DNA of 64,000 nucleotides from Allolobophora icterica (Eukaryota; Annelida; Clitellata; Crassiclitellata; Lumbricidae). This document shows, piece after piece, positions 1-13,718 of this stretch; the first letter of the stretch is position 1; each line of letters begins with the position of its first letter. The notes under the pieces are model-generated. The model saw nothing but the letters and a program-made list of their open reading frames with translations, had not been told where the DNA came from and did no database searches. Location of the stretch: assembly GCA_963556255.1 (NCBI GenBank), contig OY744605.1:64195734-64259733 (forward strand), written 5' to 3'. The position numbers and the translations under genes are program-made.

Positions 1-300
1 AGCGCCCGAGTCTTCAACTCTACTCTTGATAGTTAAGATTAGTTAAGTATATCGTTAAGGGTAAGAAACGCATCTTTATCCCAATCAACCTCAGTCAACA
101 CACATAAGAGGTGTAAAACTTTCATTTTCTTTTCTTGTTTTCTCTGAGGAACCATCAACATATCTTGAACATGTCCTAGCTTGGGTATCCCCGTCTAGCG
201 GGACTTTGGTCCCTTAGGGGGCGCCCTGTGTCTCTCCTGGCAAATACTGCTCTGTCTAAAAAAAATAGCAAATAAAGTTTTTATCATAGAAATTATATGA
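1..300 (+). repeat. Possible LINE 3' untranslated remnant
   Basis: No coding frame is visible. The short motif gttaagattagttaag near position 35 recurs at about 26553 just after the end of a LINE reading frame, and the stretch ends with an A-rich segment and an aataaa-like signal near 270. That suggests the 3' untranslated part of a related LINE, but similarity is short. It could be unrelated intergenic sequence. Confidence 0.25.
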
Positions 301-424
301 ATATTATTGCTGTTTATACTGCATCCTATTTGTTATCCTTGTCATGCTTAACGGATTATTAGTACTGAGTATTTAATTGAGGACTATTTTGGTCCTAGTC
401 AGTGTCCTCTGAGTGTATACGGAT

Positions 425-518
425 GCATTATAAAAAGTCTAATTTTTTGTTACCTGTAAATATGTTTTGTTCCTGATTGTCAGTTGACACAATAAAGTTA
501 TTGATTGATTGATTGATA
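425..518 (+). repeat. LINE 3' terminus with (ATTG)n tail
   Basis: The stretch ends caataaagttattgattg and then runs as ATTG repeats. LINE 3' ends of the CR1/L2 type usually finish in short tandem repeats like this. Only the tail is present, with no reverse-transcriptase coding sequence attached. The (CATA)n tract starts directly after it. Confidence 0.4.
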
Positions 519-745
519 TACACGTACATACATACATACATACATACATACATACATACATAGATACATAATATATATATACACATACATATGTATATAT
601 AGATACATGCATGCATGCATACATCCATACATACATGCATACATACAAATATATGCATACATATATATATATACATACATACATACGTACATACGTACAT
701 ACATGTATGAATGCATGCATATATACGTGCATACATACATATAGG
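519..745. repeat. (CATA)n-rich compound microsatellite
   Basis: Imperfect tetranucleotide repeats of ACATAC/GCATAC type with AT interruptions. The open frames across it are runs of Met-Tyr-Val-Cys produced by the repeat and are not genes. Confidence 0.95.
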
Positions 746-2237
746 CCTAGTGTAGGATTTGAATATACACAAGGCTAAAAGAGCTGATCTTATCGTCGGT
801 AAATTAGAAGAAGACTACAACACAGCTCAGGCATGATCAAAAGAAAGCCACTGTAATAATGTCTGGAATTTGATTCATGCCTTCATAATTCAGGGTGCCT
901 CTTTTATGTCGATAGATCTACGATGGAACCGTTCCATGTCATTCCGCTAATGGCCATGTCTAGTAACTTTCGAACACTAACGTTTACAGCTATTACGTTC
1001 GTAGCATTTCTTCGAGAACTCACTCCTGCCTATAGCGCTCACTCTTTCACATCAGCGAAATAAATGTGGACTCTTGTGGTAATTAGACATATTGCTGGCA
1101 GAACGTGACAATGAATAAATGAATGAGGATGATTATGTTGACGACGATGATGATATTACTGTCGGATTGGCTGCTTAATCTGCTTATCTATGAAGGCAGA
1201 TTTCCGTCCCACCTCCATAGACCTAACGTAGACTAATGTTTCCTCAGACATTCATTGTCATCGTCTTCTTTATAGTAATTGTCTATTCGACGTACACACT
1301 CTTCAGAGTTCGTACAGAATGTTCGAGCTATACGCTAGACAAATGATTACGATACCAAAATATGATTGCGACAGCAACGACGAACCATAATGTAATCTTT
1401 TCGAGACGAATAACTATTGTGTCTGCTTAGTATTAGACATCACTTCAACTGTCTGAGTTTTCTGCACTCACGAGTTCTGTTCCTTTCTCACGAGTGTCAG
1501 ACGCACAAGAAAACTTCTCACGCTAGTGGGAAACGCATCGGATCTTCACACAAGACTTCTCACAATCTCCTCGCGGATCCCCCCTTCAGTTTTTTTTATA
1601 TACTACATGTCACGTCCCACCTTGATCTATGCGTGCCTGCCTGGTTATCAACGCCCAACAGTCGTATTGCCTTACCTGTGAGAGACCTGCCAATGCTGGC
1701 CCATCAGGCTTACTTGTTGGTGCTCCCGCATCCTGTCAGTCTGCTTATAACTCGATCTTTCGAATCACTTTTCATATCAATATAAGTCATTTCAAGCGTC
1801 CGTTTTCTCTTTGATCTTGCCGCTTCCATTCGCCATTGCTGGCTTCTATGCAGCCCAACTCAACCATGGACTAGCTGTTCAATTGTGCGCGCGCGTGTGT
1901 GTGTGCGTGTGTTTCTTCCTACGGTTCTTCGTCGGTGTGTCTGTATGGGTCCTTGTCCGTTTCGGTACTTGTTTGCTGTATTGGGTTATCTTGTCTGCGC
2001 TGTGGCACCTCATTACGATTTCGTCTTGCCACTCTCTGTTCGGTCAATGCAAAAGTCCAACGGCTGTTTAAACTAAATTATAGGCCTACAGTCAAATCCT
2101 ATCTGGATCTCTGGCCTACTTCTGCTTTGCTTGATCATACGATTCTCAAATCCTCTACTACTTGCATAGCTTCTCTTGGTTCTGTCACAATATTAATAAT
2201 AATTAATCAACGTCATTATTATTATTCTAACTGTAAT
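746..2237. other. No recognisable feature
   Basis: AT-rich unique-looking sequence with scattered short open frames (longest about 140 codons, at 1899-2333) that show no domain, no conserved pattern and no repeat partner elsewhere in the window. A short GT/GC run lies near 1886-1912. I see no gene or element here. Confidence 0.4.
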
Positions 2238-2590
2238 ATTATCCGTGGGCGCAGGGTGGGAATTGTTGGGGTCGGGTGGGGTTCAATCTCCGTCTTTCTT
2301 AGGATAAAGGAATTGATTTTGATTCGAGTCTGACTTGCAGCACTACTAGCGTTTAAATCAGCTGCTTTCAAATTTCGTTGACATCAGTTTGCAAAATACG
2401 GATGAAATGTTCAACACCCCGCCCCCGTCTTTTTTCTACAATTCCCACACTGCGTGGGCGTTCTAGTGACACTGGCTTTTGCTGCAACAAGACATTACTT
2501 AGGAGGTGGACATCACCGTCTGCTTTTGTCAGGCGTTCTATGTGTTTACGAAGGCATTGTATCTTCATGAAGCCTTAGTAAAATCATGAT
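2238..2590. repeat. Dispersed repeat, copy 1 (partner at 42374-42840)
   Basis: This block aligns over about 300 bp with 42374-42840: shared landmarks are gattttgattcgag, gctgctttcaaattt, cagtttgcaaaatacg and ttctacaattcycacactg. It also contains an imperfect inverted repeat, with arms near 2245-2268 and 2436-2462 sharing GGGAATTGT. The other copy lies inside the element at 41987-43270, so this may be a fragment of the same transposon. No coding potential is evident. Confidence 0.6.
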
Positions 2591-3239
2591 TCACACTTCG
2601 CTGGAAATGCCTTCGCCTCACTCGGTTTTGACACTGGATATAATATAATGTTTTATCTCATTCCGCCCATTCGGTCCGTTCGCTGCAGATACGACTTTTT
2701 TTGAATTTACGAAGTAAACAACACAGAAAACGCCTACAACAGGACCATTAACAGCGGTGCAATACGATCCAGCACCAGCGCCACACGAGATCGACCGTTT
2801 TATCGGAATATTTGATTTGGGGGCAAATAGCGTTTCTGTCGTCGGCCCTTTTCTCTGAAACGTTTTAACTTCGTCGTGTTGCAGGCTGTTTTGTCCGAAT
2901 TGAATTTATGTATCCATCTATGTATCGGGTAATTTATTGGCCTATGGGGCTTTTAATCGTAATGTGGGCCACAGGTTTCGATTCCTCACGAAAGACGTTT
3001 ATATAGGTCCCTGTGTTCGTGTTTATTAATAAGCTCACCGACAAACCGCAGTAAGTTACATTGAAACATTGAAACATGAAGGTACAATATTATCAAGATC
3101 TTATTGGAAACTCGTCTTGGCAGCCTGTTAGGCGCCCGCTCAATTTCACTGCTGCCCCTAGGGAGTGGCTGGCTGAGTCGACCTATAGATATATTTAGAT
3201 GACGAATTCCATCAGAGGGACTCAGGGACCGACCGAACG
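2591..3239. other. No recognisable feature
   Basis: No open frame with a recognisable domain, and no microsatellite or inverted repeat was seen. The last 100 bases may belong to the degraded upstream part of the LINE that becomes readable from about 3240. Confidence 0.35.
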
Positions 3240-3706
3240 CATTGGTCGATTGGTAATGCAATTAATCTTCCTCGATTCTCTCATATCACCACCTTTATCG
3301 CAGAACAACTACACTGGCTCCCGCTTTCTGCCCGCATCCAATTTAAAGTCCTCATCCTTGGCTCTAAGGCTCAACTTGGTTTCGTTCCAAAATATTTAAG
3401 TGACTTAATTCATCGCCCTCACTCTGCTGCTTCTCTTCGTTCATCTGACCGTTTGGACCTCCTCGTTCCCCGTGTCAGGACTTCTCTGGCTCAATCTAGG
3501 TCTTTTGCCTCCATTGGCCCTGCTCTATGGAATGAGCTTCCTCCGTTCGTTCGTTCTTCTATTCTCTCAGGTGACGTCTCTTCCTCTTTTAACTTTCTTA
3601 AAACTTGTTTTTTCTCTCGGGGTCTCTCGTACTGGGAGCGCTTCCGAATAGCCCTCCCGCTAGAAGCGCTTGATAAATATCCAAATACAATACAATACAA
3701 TACAAT
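3240..3706 (+). mobile_element. CR1/L2-like LINE, 3' end, 5'-truncated
   Basis: The + strand reads as the C-terminal tail of a CR1/L2-type LINE ORF2: FSHITTF, LHWLPLSARIQFKVL, then LRSSDR, LVPRVRT, QSRSFASIGPALWNELPP. These are the hallmark blocks after the reverse transcriptase in this group. The ORF is followed by a tandem AATAC tail (3687-3706), typical of LINE 3' ends. The reverse transcriptase and endonuclease are missing, so this is a dead 5'-truncated copy. Confidence 0.85.
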
Positions 3707-4095
3707 GCGTTTCTACTTCGCCTTTAAATCTGGGGTTTGATTCCGGTGCGTCGTGTGAGACTAATTAGTTGTTGGAAGTTGTCCGATTGTTGCAATTCTG
3801 TTGTCGTATGTGCGCCTCAGCTGAGCTATCCCTCTACCCACAGGAGAACTAATTTTACAACCCTTTGCATGTGTATATATAAGTGTATCTGGATTGTGAT
3901 GCAGTCAGTGACTGCTATCACGCCGGTGTTTAATGCAAAAGACATCAACTGATGGGATGCTAAAACCAAGCCATAAATGAGGTCAGTATTCAAAAGATCA
4001 GTCCCGAGACAGAGAGCTAGCCTATGGTGGATAGCAATTTGAAAAAGATTAATGGTACATTTAAGTTGAAAAAGAAATTACATAAGCAACTTAAT
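3707..4095. other. No recognisable feature
   Basis: Unique-looking sequence. On the minus strand around 3800-3850 there is a weak tRNA A-box-like stretch (atagctcagctgaggcgc), but no convincing B box or cloverleaf follows, so no RNA gene is called. Confidence 0.35.
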
Positions 4096-4455
<360 letters not shown>

Positions 4456-4739
4456 AAACTCTAGGTCCAGAGAGCGGGTGGCGTATAATGCGGATCTGGC
4501 GGAGATGTTAAAAGCATTTTCGATATATTGTCTTCAGAGAGTCTGAAAACTAACAAGTGTCGCTCGGCAACAGTAATAGCTTTACTCCTAGACAATTGAA
4601 TCCAAGCAGCGTTATAATTACATTTGTTTCTCCTAGTTCCTGACATGATTTTAAGAGAACTTTAGAGTAATCACAACAAAGTACAAAAAACACAGTGCAT
4701 TACGAATACCATAGTATAGCATACTGGGTTCATTACGTG

Positions 4740-5063
4740 CAATATAATATATTAACCACACTGGCGTGAAGTGCAGAAGGTACCAAGATCGAATCCCGTA
4801 GCCCTCCATAAGGTTTACTCAGCCTTCTACTCGCTAGATTGCGGCGGTAGTTAAGTGAGTGTTAGGCCGTGATGGCGCCCTGTATGGCTGCCGTTAAAAC
4901 AGTTGTATTCGACTCCTGTAAAAACTGTTATCATGTGCTTCTACTGTATACATGTATGTAAAGCGCCCTGCGTGGCTGCCGTTTCTGCTATATGTATGTT
5001 CACTGTACAGTGCAGTGCGGTTAGCAGGCGCTTAATTAAAGAAAAGATTTTTTTTTCGCCCGA
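4740..5063 (+). repeat. SINE-like dispersed repeat, copy 1
   Basis: The block matches the reverse complement of 20378-20680 over its whole length: ggtaccaagatcgaatcc, atggcgccctgtatggctgc, gtgcttctactgtatacatg, ggttagcaggcgctta. The segment agatcgaatcccg resembles a Pol III B box, and the 3' end is A-rich. Size (about 320 bp) and two opposite-strand copies fit a SINE. The tRNA-like head is degraded, so the parent tRNA cannot be named. Confidence 0.6.
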
Positions 5064-5116
5064 GGTAAGTAAGATCCCTCAGGCTCTAAGATATTAACAT
5101 TGTATCTAAGATATTA

Positions 5117-6470
<1,354 letters not shown>

Positions 6471-6730
6471 GCATACATGTATGTTTGTGTGTATGCATGC
6501 ATGCATGCAGTTATGTATGTATGCATGTATGACACATTGTATGTATTTATGCATGTATGTATATATCTGTATGTCTGAATGTATATATGCATCTACGTAT
6601 GTAATATGTATGTATGACATTGTATGCATGTATGTATGCATGTATGGCACATTGCATGTATTCAATGTATGTCTTAATGCATGTATGTATGCATGTATGT
6701 ATGCACGTATGTATATGTATATATCTGAGC
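6471..6730. repeat. (ATGT/ATGC)n compound microsatellite
   Basis: Imperfect tetranucleotide repeats of ATGTATGC type. Met-Tyr-Val-Cys open frames on both strands are repeat artefacts. Confidence 0.95.
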
Positions 6731-6859
6731 TATATAATGGCCTCTCAAAGGTGTTGTGAAAGTGCCTGTGTGAGAAAAAAAGACGCAAACCAAGAACCAT
6801 GTGTACTTACACGTTGGCTCCAACTAATAAACATACACACACCGCATATGTTGATGCAT

Positions 6860-6861
6860 AT

Positions 6862-6960
<99 letters not shown>

Positions 6961-6963
6961 GGC

Positions 6964-6995
<32 letters not shown>

Positions 6996-7034
6996 TGACA
7001 GACAGACAGGCAGGCAGGCAGGCAGACAGACAGC
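6860..7034. repeat. (CAGA)n microsatellite
   Basis: More than 40 CAGA/GACA units, grading into CAGG units near 7010. The Asp-Arg-Gln-Thr frame across it is an artefact. Confidence 0.97.
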
Positions 7035-8420
7035 GTAAGGCATTAGCCTATCAATTGGAAGGGCTGTCACCTTGTTTTAACAAATATTTAGGTGACCGTG
7101 TTTAATTACACTATTGTCGAGTGATTTGCACTGTTAATGAGCCATCTCAGCAAATGCTGCCTCTTCGCTTCTCACTGCACTTCGCACTGCGTTCACTTGG
7201 ACGGTCAACAGCATTATCTTAGTGCAATCGCAACCGCAGCCTGATTAAGAAATTAATTACAATAATTAAGCTTCGAATGTAATTAAACAGTCGGGTAAGA
7301 ATACTGTCAAGCTTTTCAAGTGACTGAACGCCGGAATTTTACTCACAGCGCTGAGACTATATGTAGGCCTAAATCCAGTCAAAATATGTACTGGAATGAT
7401 AACAAAAACAACAACAACAACAACAACAACAATCTTTATTAATTCAAACTGACAAATACGCAGTAAGATTACATTGAAAGTAAATGTAAATCTGCGAAAT
7501 TTCTCAGCGCCACACATAAGCCGCGTCAGAGAGACTAGCTTTTAACCGGCGCTATATGAGATCTTGTACATTCCGGTGCCAGGTCAGATTCCGGGGAGGT
7601 CAAGCATCTACTGTAATGTAATGACTTCTATAGTGCCGTAACCATTAAAGCCCAAACCATCAATCGATGTTGTCTTCAAGTGAGAGTAAATTAAAAATTC
7701 ATGCGTTGGACAAGACAGGTTGAAGTATACGACAGAGCAGAGAAATAAAAATCCAGGCTACGATGGATAAGCAATCCGAAGGAGATAAATGTTAAGCTAG
7801 GACCTGAATGACATCCAAGAATTGACAGAATGAAATGCACTGGGCAGCGATTTACAAAACTTGGGACCAGCCACTGAGAAAGAACGAGACCCCCACTCTG
7901 TGCGAGGGCGAGGCACCGCAAGACTCACAGTTTTCAATGATAGACTGCGCTATCTATTTGTAAGAATGATGAGCATGAAACATTGATAGGTCGGTTGGTT
8001 AAACTGTACTACTTTCTGATTTGTAAAGCAGATTCTGAAATGGATTCTTTGCTCATTGGGGCAAACAGTACAATTAATACAAAATGGGTGCAATATGCTG
8101 ACATTTAGGGGACTTTCTAATGGCTCTGGCAAGAGAGTTTAAAACAATTTTCAGTTTGTACAGCTGTCCTCTTAGTGATGCCAAAATGAGTTACAGTAGT
8201 CAAGTTTCTGGAAAACAATGCATCAGCCAATGGGATTATGACAGTATAAGAAAAAAAGGAACTGATTCCACAAACATCCCGTACTTAAAATTGAAGTGAT
8301 CTGCATAATACCGGAACGTGGTTACAAAATAACGTTCAAACTTCGTGCGCATTTAGTGCATTAAAAATTAAAGTATCCATGTTTGCAATAGTATGTATGT
8401 GTGGCGGACAGGCCACAAGA
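7035..8420. other. No recognisable feature; short (AAC)n at 7404-7432
   Basis: Apart from a short AAC run, only small unsupported open frames are present (7691-7921 and 7950-8132 on the minus strand). No transposon ends or domains were recognised. Confidence 0.4.
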
Positions 8421-8590
8421 CTTGGCTAGAGATAAGATTCACAGATAGGATTTATACAAAATAAAATAATTGTATTTACTCAATATAGGAATCGCATAAA
8501 ATTCAGCAAGGCTTGTCTAGAGATAAGATTTACAGATAAGATTTATACAAAATAAAATAATTGTATTTAATCAATATAGGAATCACATCA
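8421..8590. repeat. Tandem duplication, 2 x about 91 bp
   Basis: Two adjacent copies share tagagataagatt, atttatacaaaataaaat and aattgtattta, beginning at 8421 and 8512. The second copy is slightly truncated. They differ at several positions, so the duplication is not recent. Confidence 0.85.
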
Positions 8591-8778
8591 AAGTTTTATA
8601 TTGAAGTTGTTTACTTTTCTTCAGTTCATTTCTAATACGATAAAACTACTCGACAACTGCCGTTTTCGGGTTGTCATCAGTTCCAAGCCTGGATAAAAGG
8701 AGGAGGGAGAAATTAATCATCTATATTGTGACACAGCGTCGTTAAACGTTGGGCCAACATCGTGAGTAGATCGGAGCA

Positions 8779-8798
8779 GGAGAGAGAGAGAGAGAGAC

Positions 8799-8883
<85 letters not shown>

Positions 8884-9048
8884 GAGAGACAGAGACAGAG
8901 ACAGAGACAGAGACAGAGACAGAGACAGAGACAGAGACAGAGACAGAGACAGAGACAGAGAGGGAGAGACAGACAGACAGAGACAGACAGAGACAGACAG
9001 AGACAGACAGAGACAGATAGAGATAGAGAGAGATAGAGAGAGAGAGAA

Positions 9049-9132
<84 letters not shown>

Positions 9133-9240
9133 CAGGAGAGAAAGAGAGAGAGGAAAGAGAAAGAGAAAGAGAGAGAGGCAGACAGACAGGGGACAGACAG
9201 ACAGACAGACAAAAGCAGACAGAGACAGACAGAGAGAGTG
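8779..9240. repeat. (GA)n/(GACAGA)n microsatellite, about 460 bp
   Basis: GA dinucleotides, a perfect AGAGAC hexamer run at about 8885-8960, and CAGA units. Open frames of up to 180 codons on both strands are low-complexity artefacts (Ser-Leu or Arg-Glu). Confidence 0.97.
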
Positions 9241-9476
9241 AGAGAGAGAGGACATTCGTTGTCAGCCTTCCGTGGAGTCACAGAGTTATCCTATCTTCAG
9301 AAGCAGAATTTATTAGCTGCGTTGACCAAACACAAAGTCCGGATACGAGAATTTATTTGTAAGTTATTTTATTTCATAGCGAATATAAGTGAAATGGAGC
9401 GAAAGACACGTGATTGCGGGAAGAAGTGTCTTCCGATATCCATGTGCTTTGGATGGAAAGACGCAGATTCTTGTCA

Positions 9477-9560
9477 TAAGACTTCTCTGATCCCGAATAA
9501 GACTTATCTGACCCAGGATAAGACTTCTCTAATCCAGAATAAGACTTTTCTGACCCAGGA
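9477..9560 (+). repeat. 21-bp tandem repeat, four copies
   Basis: Four head-to-tail copies of a 21-bp unit (taagacttctctgatccc and variants). Because 21 is a multiple of three, the frame at 9238-9741 reads as a seven-residue repeat of the NKTxLTQ type. The frame has no other recognisable content, so I treat this as a minisatellite and not a protein. Confidence 0.8.
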
Positions 9561-9592
9561 ACTCAGAGAACGATTGGCGTCTCATATTAATG

Positions 9593-9730
9593 GCGATAGT
9601 TCCAGAGTTATGAGATATATATTGGTGGCGGGTGGTGAAGAGAAAGCCCGTAGTAAAGAAGGCACTCGGAAAAAGACGACTGATGTCCTTTCAGGAATGA
9701 ATCCTGTTCTGGGAAAAGGCCATCTTCAGC
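9593..9730 (+). repeat. Dispersed repeat, copy 1 (partner at 13537-13645)
   Basis: About 110 bp matches 13537-13645: gatatatattggtgg, ggtggtgaagagaaagcccg, tagtaaagaag, aatcctgttctg. No terminal repeats were found, so the type of element is unknown. Confidence 0.65.
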
Positions 9731-10261
9731 CCATCTGGTGACCGCGGATAGCAGTCAATCCTGAACCTTCCTTTGGGAGAACGGACATTATGAACAGAGG
9801 TAGTAAAGAATGTCTAAAGATTAAGGGTCCGTGATGCGGTGGCTTAGAGGGTAGAAACCCATACCGTGAAGATGTATCAGACCACGACCGTCACATAAGT
9901 ATTTACGTATATATGCATGCATGTAAGCATGTATATAGTTGGGCATTTCTACTGCGCCTTTAACGACCCCATAAAGAACTTTTCGCAAGCCTAACTCATA
10001 TCATAATTAAATGAACGACAAATTATAAAGAGACAGGGTCGTGGCTCGAAGCGTTGAACCAACTTACTTATTTGCCAAGCAACTAAAATATTTATTTTCC
10101 ATAAAACTTGCCCTTTTCCAACCAATTTACTTGTTTTGCCGACAATTTATTCCCGGTATAAAGTGTAAGTGTGCTGGTCTGTCAACCCAAGGGTTGAGAG
10201 TTCAACTCCATGCCATAGCAGAAAGACATTTCAAAATATTGCGGCGGAAAACTTCTTTGTA
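9731..10261. other. No gene; weak tRNA-like remnant near 10165-10215
   Basis: The stretch around 10170 (gtgctggtctgtcaacc, then gagagttcaactcc) resembles the anticodon arm and B box of a tRNA-derived sequence, but no full cloverleaf can be drawn. It may be the head of an old SINE. Confidence 0.3.
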
Positions 10262-10269
10262 ACGTGCTT

Positions 10270-10420
10270 CAGTGGCGGCGCCGCCTATGTTTATTGTACG
10301 TCGTTTGCCGTACCACTTTTTAAGGTTTTACGGCAAAAACATAACTTTGCGTACACTTTTACCCAGACCCTCTAATTTGCCGTAGGGCCTACTACTTTTC
10401 AAATCGTGGCGCCGCCACTG
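10270..10420. mobile_element. hAT-type MITE, 151 bp
   Basis: Perfect 13-bp terminal inverted repeats CAGTGGCGGCGCC/GGCGCCGCCACTG are bounded by a perfect 8-bp target-site duplication acgtgctt (10262-10269 and 10421-10428). CAG/CTG termini plus an 8-bp duplication are the hAT signature. There is no coding capacity, so the element is non-autonomous. Confidence 0.9.
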
Positions 10421-10588
10421 ACGTGCTTTCTTCTTAGGGGTTGAACTGTGAAGATGACTCTGATGATGATTTTTTTTCTACTGATGATAGGGAACGCTTT
10501 GTGATGATGTTATAAAACCGATTCTGGCTGGTGATAGGATAAGTTAGCGTTAACGTCATAAAAATTGACACCAGTGGTGGTTATAAAC

Positions 10589-11625
10589 CAGTGTTTAATC
10601 TAGACGTCTTTGGGGGGAAATCTCCCCCCCCCCAGGATTTGTGTTTCCCCCAGAGGCCAAACTCATCCAAAATTCTCTCGCCGGAGCGGTCACCAGGACA
10701 CCTAAGCATCACCATATCACTCCTATTCTTAAATCGATCCACTGGCTGAAAATCCCTGAGCGAATCCACTTCAAAGTCTTGTCGCTAACCTACAACACAC
10801 TACAATGCTCCCAGCCAAAGTACCTTCGTGAACTCTTCACCATCCAGCCTCCCCGGTCTACCCGTTCATCCTCACATCTCACTCTCTCCCGTCCCCCAGT
10901 CGCCTCAAGTTCTCCAACCGATCCATATCCCACACTGCACCTCAACTCTGGAACGAACTTCCTCCCGAATTCCGTATTTTCTCGGTTCCTCCACCAACAC
11001 CGCCACTCACTCATCGTCATCTACCTCAGGCTCCTCTACTCATCACCCCACAGGCTTTCCACTCCAAATTGAAAACTCATCTCTTCAAGATTTCCTTCCA
11101 AGCTATCTCGTCCTCAATGAAACCCTCCGTAACAGCTGCTCTGCCTCTCTCTGGACTCTCTGGCAACCGGACTCGGACCACCAACGGACATCGATCTCTG
11201 GACACCCCTCGGATACGTCGCAGCGCTCGTGAATAAGCTGGTGCTTTGCGCTCAGCTTTACAGTGGCGCTTTAGAAAATTGGAGATTACGATTACGACTA
11301 CGATTATTATAACGTAGAGACCTTTTCGGGAGGGAAATTCCCCCCAGGTTTTCCCCCCCGAGAGGTAAGTAATATACTTTTTGAGAGACGAATTCCTAAA
11401 AAAGGCCATGAACGTTTTTTGAGAGAGTAATTCCTGTAGGAAAAGTGTAAAAAGTTGGACGAATAACTAAAAAAAAACTTTTTTTAAAGATGAAAGTAAG
11501 GATGAAAGTTTAAATAGTCTGAAAAAGTCAGAAACTCTTTCAGATGGACGAAATGAAAAAAAATTGGTTGGTCCCCCAGAAACCTCGATTCCCCTCCCAG
11601 AAGAGGGGGACTCGATTAAACACTG
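10589..11625. mobile_element. DNA transposon (hAT-like) carrying a nested LINE
   Basis: The ends are CAGTGTTTAATCTAGAC and, at the far side, GACTCGATTAAACACTG, which form inverted repeats with a few mismatches. Flanks gttataaac (10580-10588) and gctataaac (11626-11634) look like a 9-bp target duplication with one change. C-rich stretches flank the LINE (10610-10670 and 11335-11365). Termini starting CAGTG suggest hAT, although the duplication reads as 8-9 bp. Confidence 0.7.
10640..11312 (+). mobile_element. CR1/L2-like LINE 3' end nested in a DNA transposon
   Basis: Reads on + as the post-RT tail of a LINE: KLIQNSLAGAVTRTPKHHHI, LKSIHWLKIPERIHFKVLSL, QPKYLRELF, RSSSHLTLSRPP. A frame change near 10900 is followed by LWNELPPEFR and later FHSKLKTHLFKISF. 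The 3' end is a GATTAC-type tandem tail near 11283-11310. The same tail sequence recurs at 19420-19500 and 38110-38190. The copy is 5'-truncated and frameshifted. Confidence 0.85.
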
Positions 11626-11634
11626 GCTATAAAC

Positions 11635-12920
11635 CCGACAGCGGTAGTGGTTTTAGAATGCTGCAATTGGCTTTTGGGTGACGATTTGAATTTGACCATG
11701 GGAAAGATACCGGAAGGTATGGGCGGAAAGAAGAATGACATCGGTGATGGTTAAGCGGTGACTAATGATCTATGCCTTGTTTTTAGCGGTGCTGTTGGGT
11801 TGAATTGACACCGGATAAGCTCAGCTCTTATTCAAGTGGTGACATTTTGAGTAGGGTCAGTAACTGAAGTTTATATAACACTTAGGAAAAGCGAACCGTT
11901 TGTAAGTATATATAAGGACACAGAAATATGAAGAAAGGAAGAGATGGAATAATAAGAACAGAAGGGGTGCTAATAAGATAAAACTTAGAGTAAGAAATAA
12001 AGAGAGGACAGGACGATAATCCTTGCGCTAGGGCCGCTAAGTTCGAAGGGATGCGTAGTTGTGACTATTAGATACGGTCTTCCTCAGTTAGCTTTCTTTT
12101 GTGTAGCTATAAGTTCTACGTTGTTTACCGTCTGTTTTGTATAAGCAGAAACTGTCGCTGTTGAAACCATTAAAGCCTCCTGATATAGGGCTTACTCCGG
12201 GAGCCTAACCCAACGAGTCTTCCGGGGTGTGATCGGGAACATTTATGAGTCATCTATGCTTTGCGGCGTCCTTGGAAATCTGAAGCGACTCCGAGTTTGC
12301 GTCAGTATCTGCTTCACTTGTACCCTCAGCGCATTCAACTATTAATAAGCACAACGGCAGGCACAATTATTGTCAACGGGAGGATCAGGCGGCGAGGAAG
12401 TGGAATGACCATTTGCCCTCGCATGCTGAGGTTAAAAAAGTGAAGTCGATATCACATTATACTCATGTCTGCATCTCAAGGCTGTTGGTCTACGGGACTG
12501 CAGCTGTGTTCTTCTTCGGCTCATTCATTCGCAACCAACTTGAGACCACTTTTCTCCATCCAACTCATTTACTCTGCTTAAACTTTTACACAACCGATTT
12601 CACCTGACAAATGGATTGTGCGTTACATATTAGAATAGCCTAGTTGTAGGAGACAAAAAGTAAGTAATAACCCAAAGGCAATGAAGCATGGTTCCAAGCA
12701 AAGAACGTGTCGAACAGTCAGAGATAAAGGCGCCTCAGAGAGTCAGACGGCAAAGTTTGATCTATCGGCGCGTCTAAAAAAACAGGCTTATCAAGCCTTG
12801 TGTCCGATGGAATGATGTTCCGTTATAGCTGCCTGACTGCATCTCAGCGCTTCTGGTGTCCATTAGCCCGGATTTAGGAAGGCTATTCAGCCATCCCAGG
12901 ACAAATACAACTTCAGTAGA
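11635..12920. other. No recognisable feature
   Basis: Only short open frames (for example 12261-12443) without domains, and no repeat partner found. No gene can be supported. Confidence 0.4.
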
Positions 12921-13109
12921 CTATGCGCAAGCGCAAGATTCTGTCTGTCTGCCTATCTCTTTGTCTGCCTGCCTGTCTGTTTGCTGAAACCTATCTGTTT
13001 GTTCGTTTTACTTTCTTCGTTCTTTCGCTCGTTCAGGCATTCAGTGTTTCATTCACTCATTCGTTCATTCTTTCAAGCTTTTACTCGTTAATTATGTCTG
13101 CTACTTGAA

Positions 13110-13275
<166 letters not shown>

Positions 13276-13536
13276 GCATTTGTCAGATGCAAAAGTATCT
13301 GCAAATGTGGGCCAGGTGGATTATGTTATTCACTTACAAAAGGCTTCTGTTGCATCACAATGGTAAATCATATCGCACGTCTTGAAGAAACGCTCTTAGC
13401 GTCCCCGTAGTATAACAGAAGTTTGTTTATAGTTTAGTTACTCATCGACATATTTAGATTATACATCGTATAAAAGAGAGCTTCACTCTGTACAGCTAAC
13501 AGCGCTTGTCCAAAATATGCTATATTCCGAAATATA

Positions 13537-13645
13537 TATTGGTGGTGGGTGGTGAAGAGAAAGCCCGTAGTAAAGAAGACACACAAAAAAGAACGACCGA
13601 TGCCTTGCAGGAAAGAATCCTGTTCTGAGAAAATGCCATCTTAAT
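13537..13645 (+). repeat. Dispersed repeat, copy 2 (partner at 9593-9730)
   Basis: Same orientation and about 85% similar to the earlier copy over ggtggtgaagagaaagcccg and the sequence following it. Confidence 0.65.
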
Positions 13646-13718
13646 TTTCACATTATCACATCGTTTATAAATTATTAATATTTTTATGACTTGCAGGATC
13701 AAGCATATCATGCAAAGT

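Noticed and set aside
428..772. Open frames rich in Met-Tyr-Val-Cys (here and at 6456-6800, 26853-27253, 54598-55282)
   Set aside because: Produced by CATA/ATGT microsatellites, open in several frames at once.
8713..9281. 180-codon Ser-Leu frames and a 159-codon Arg-Glu frame
   Set aside because: GA/GACAGA repeat artefacts on both strands.
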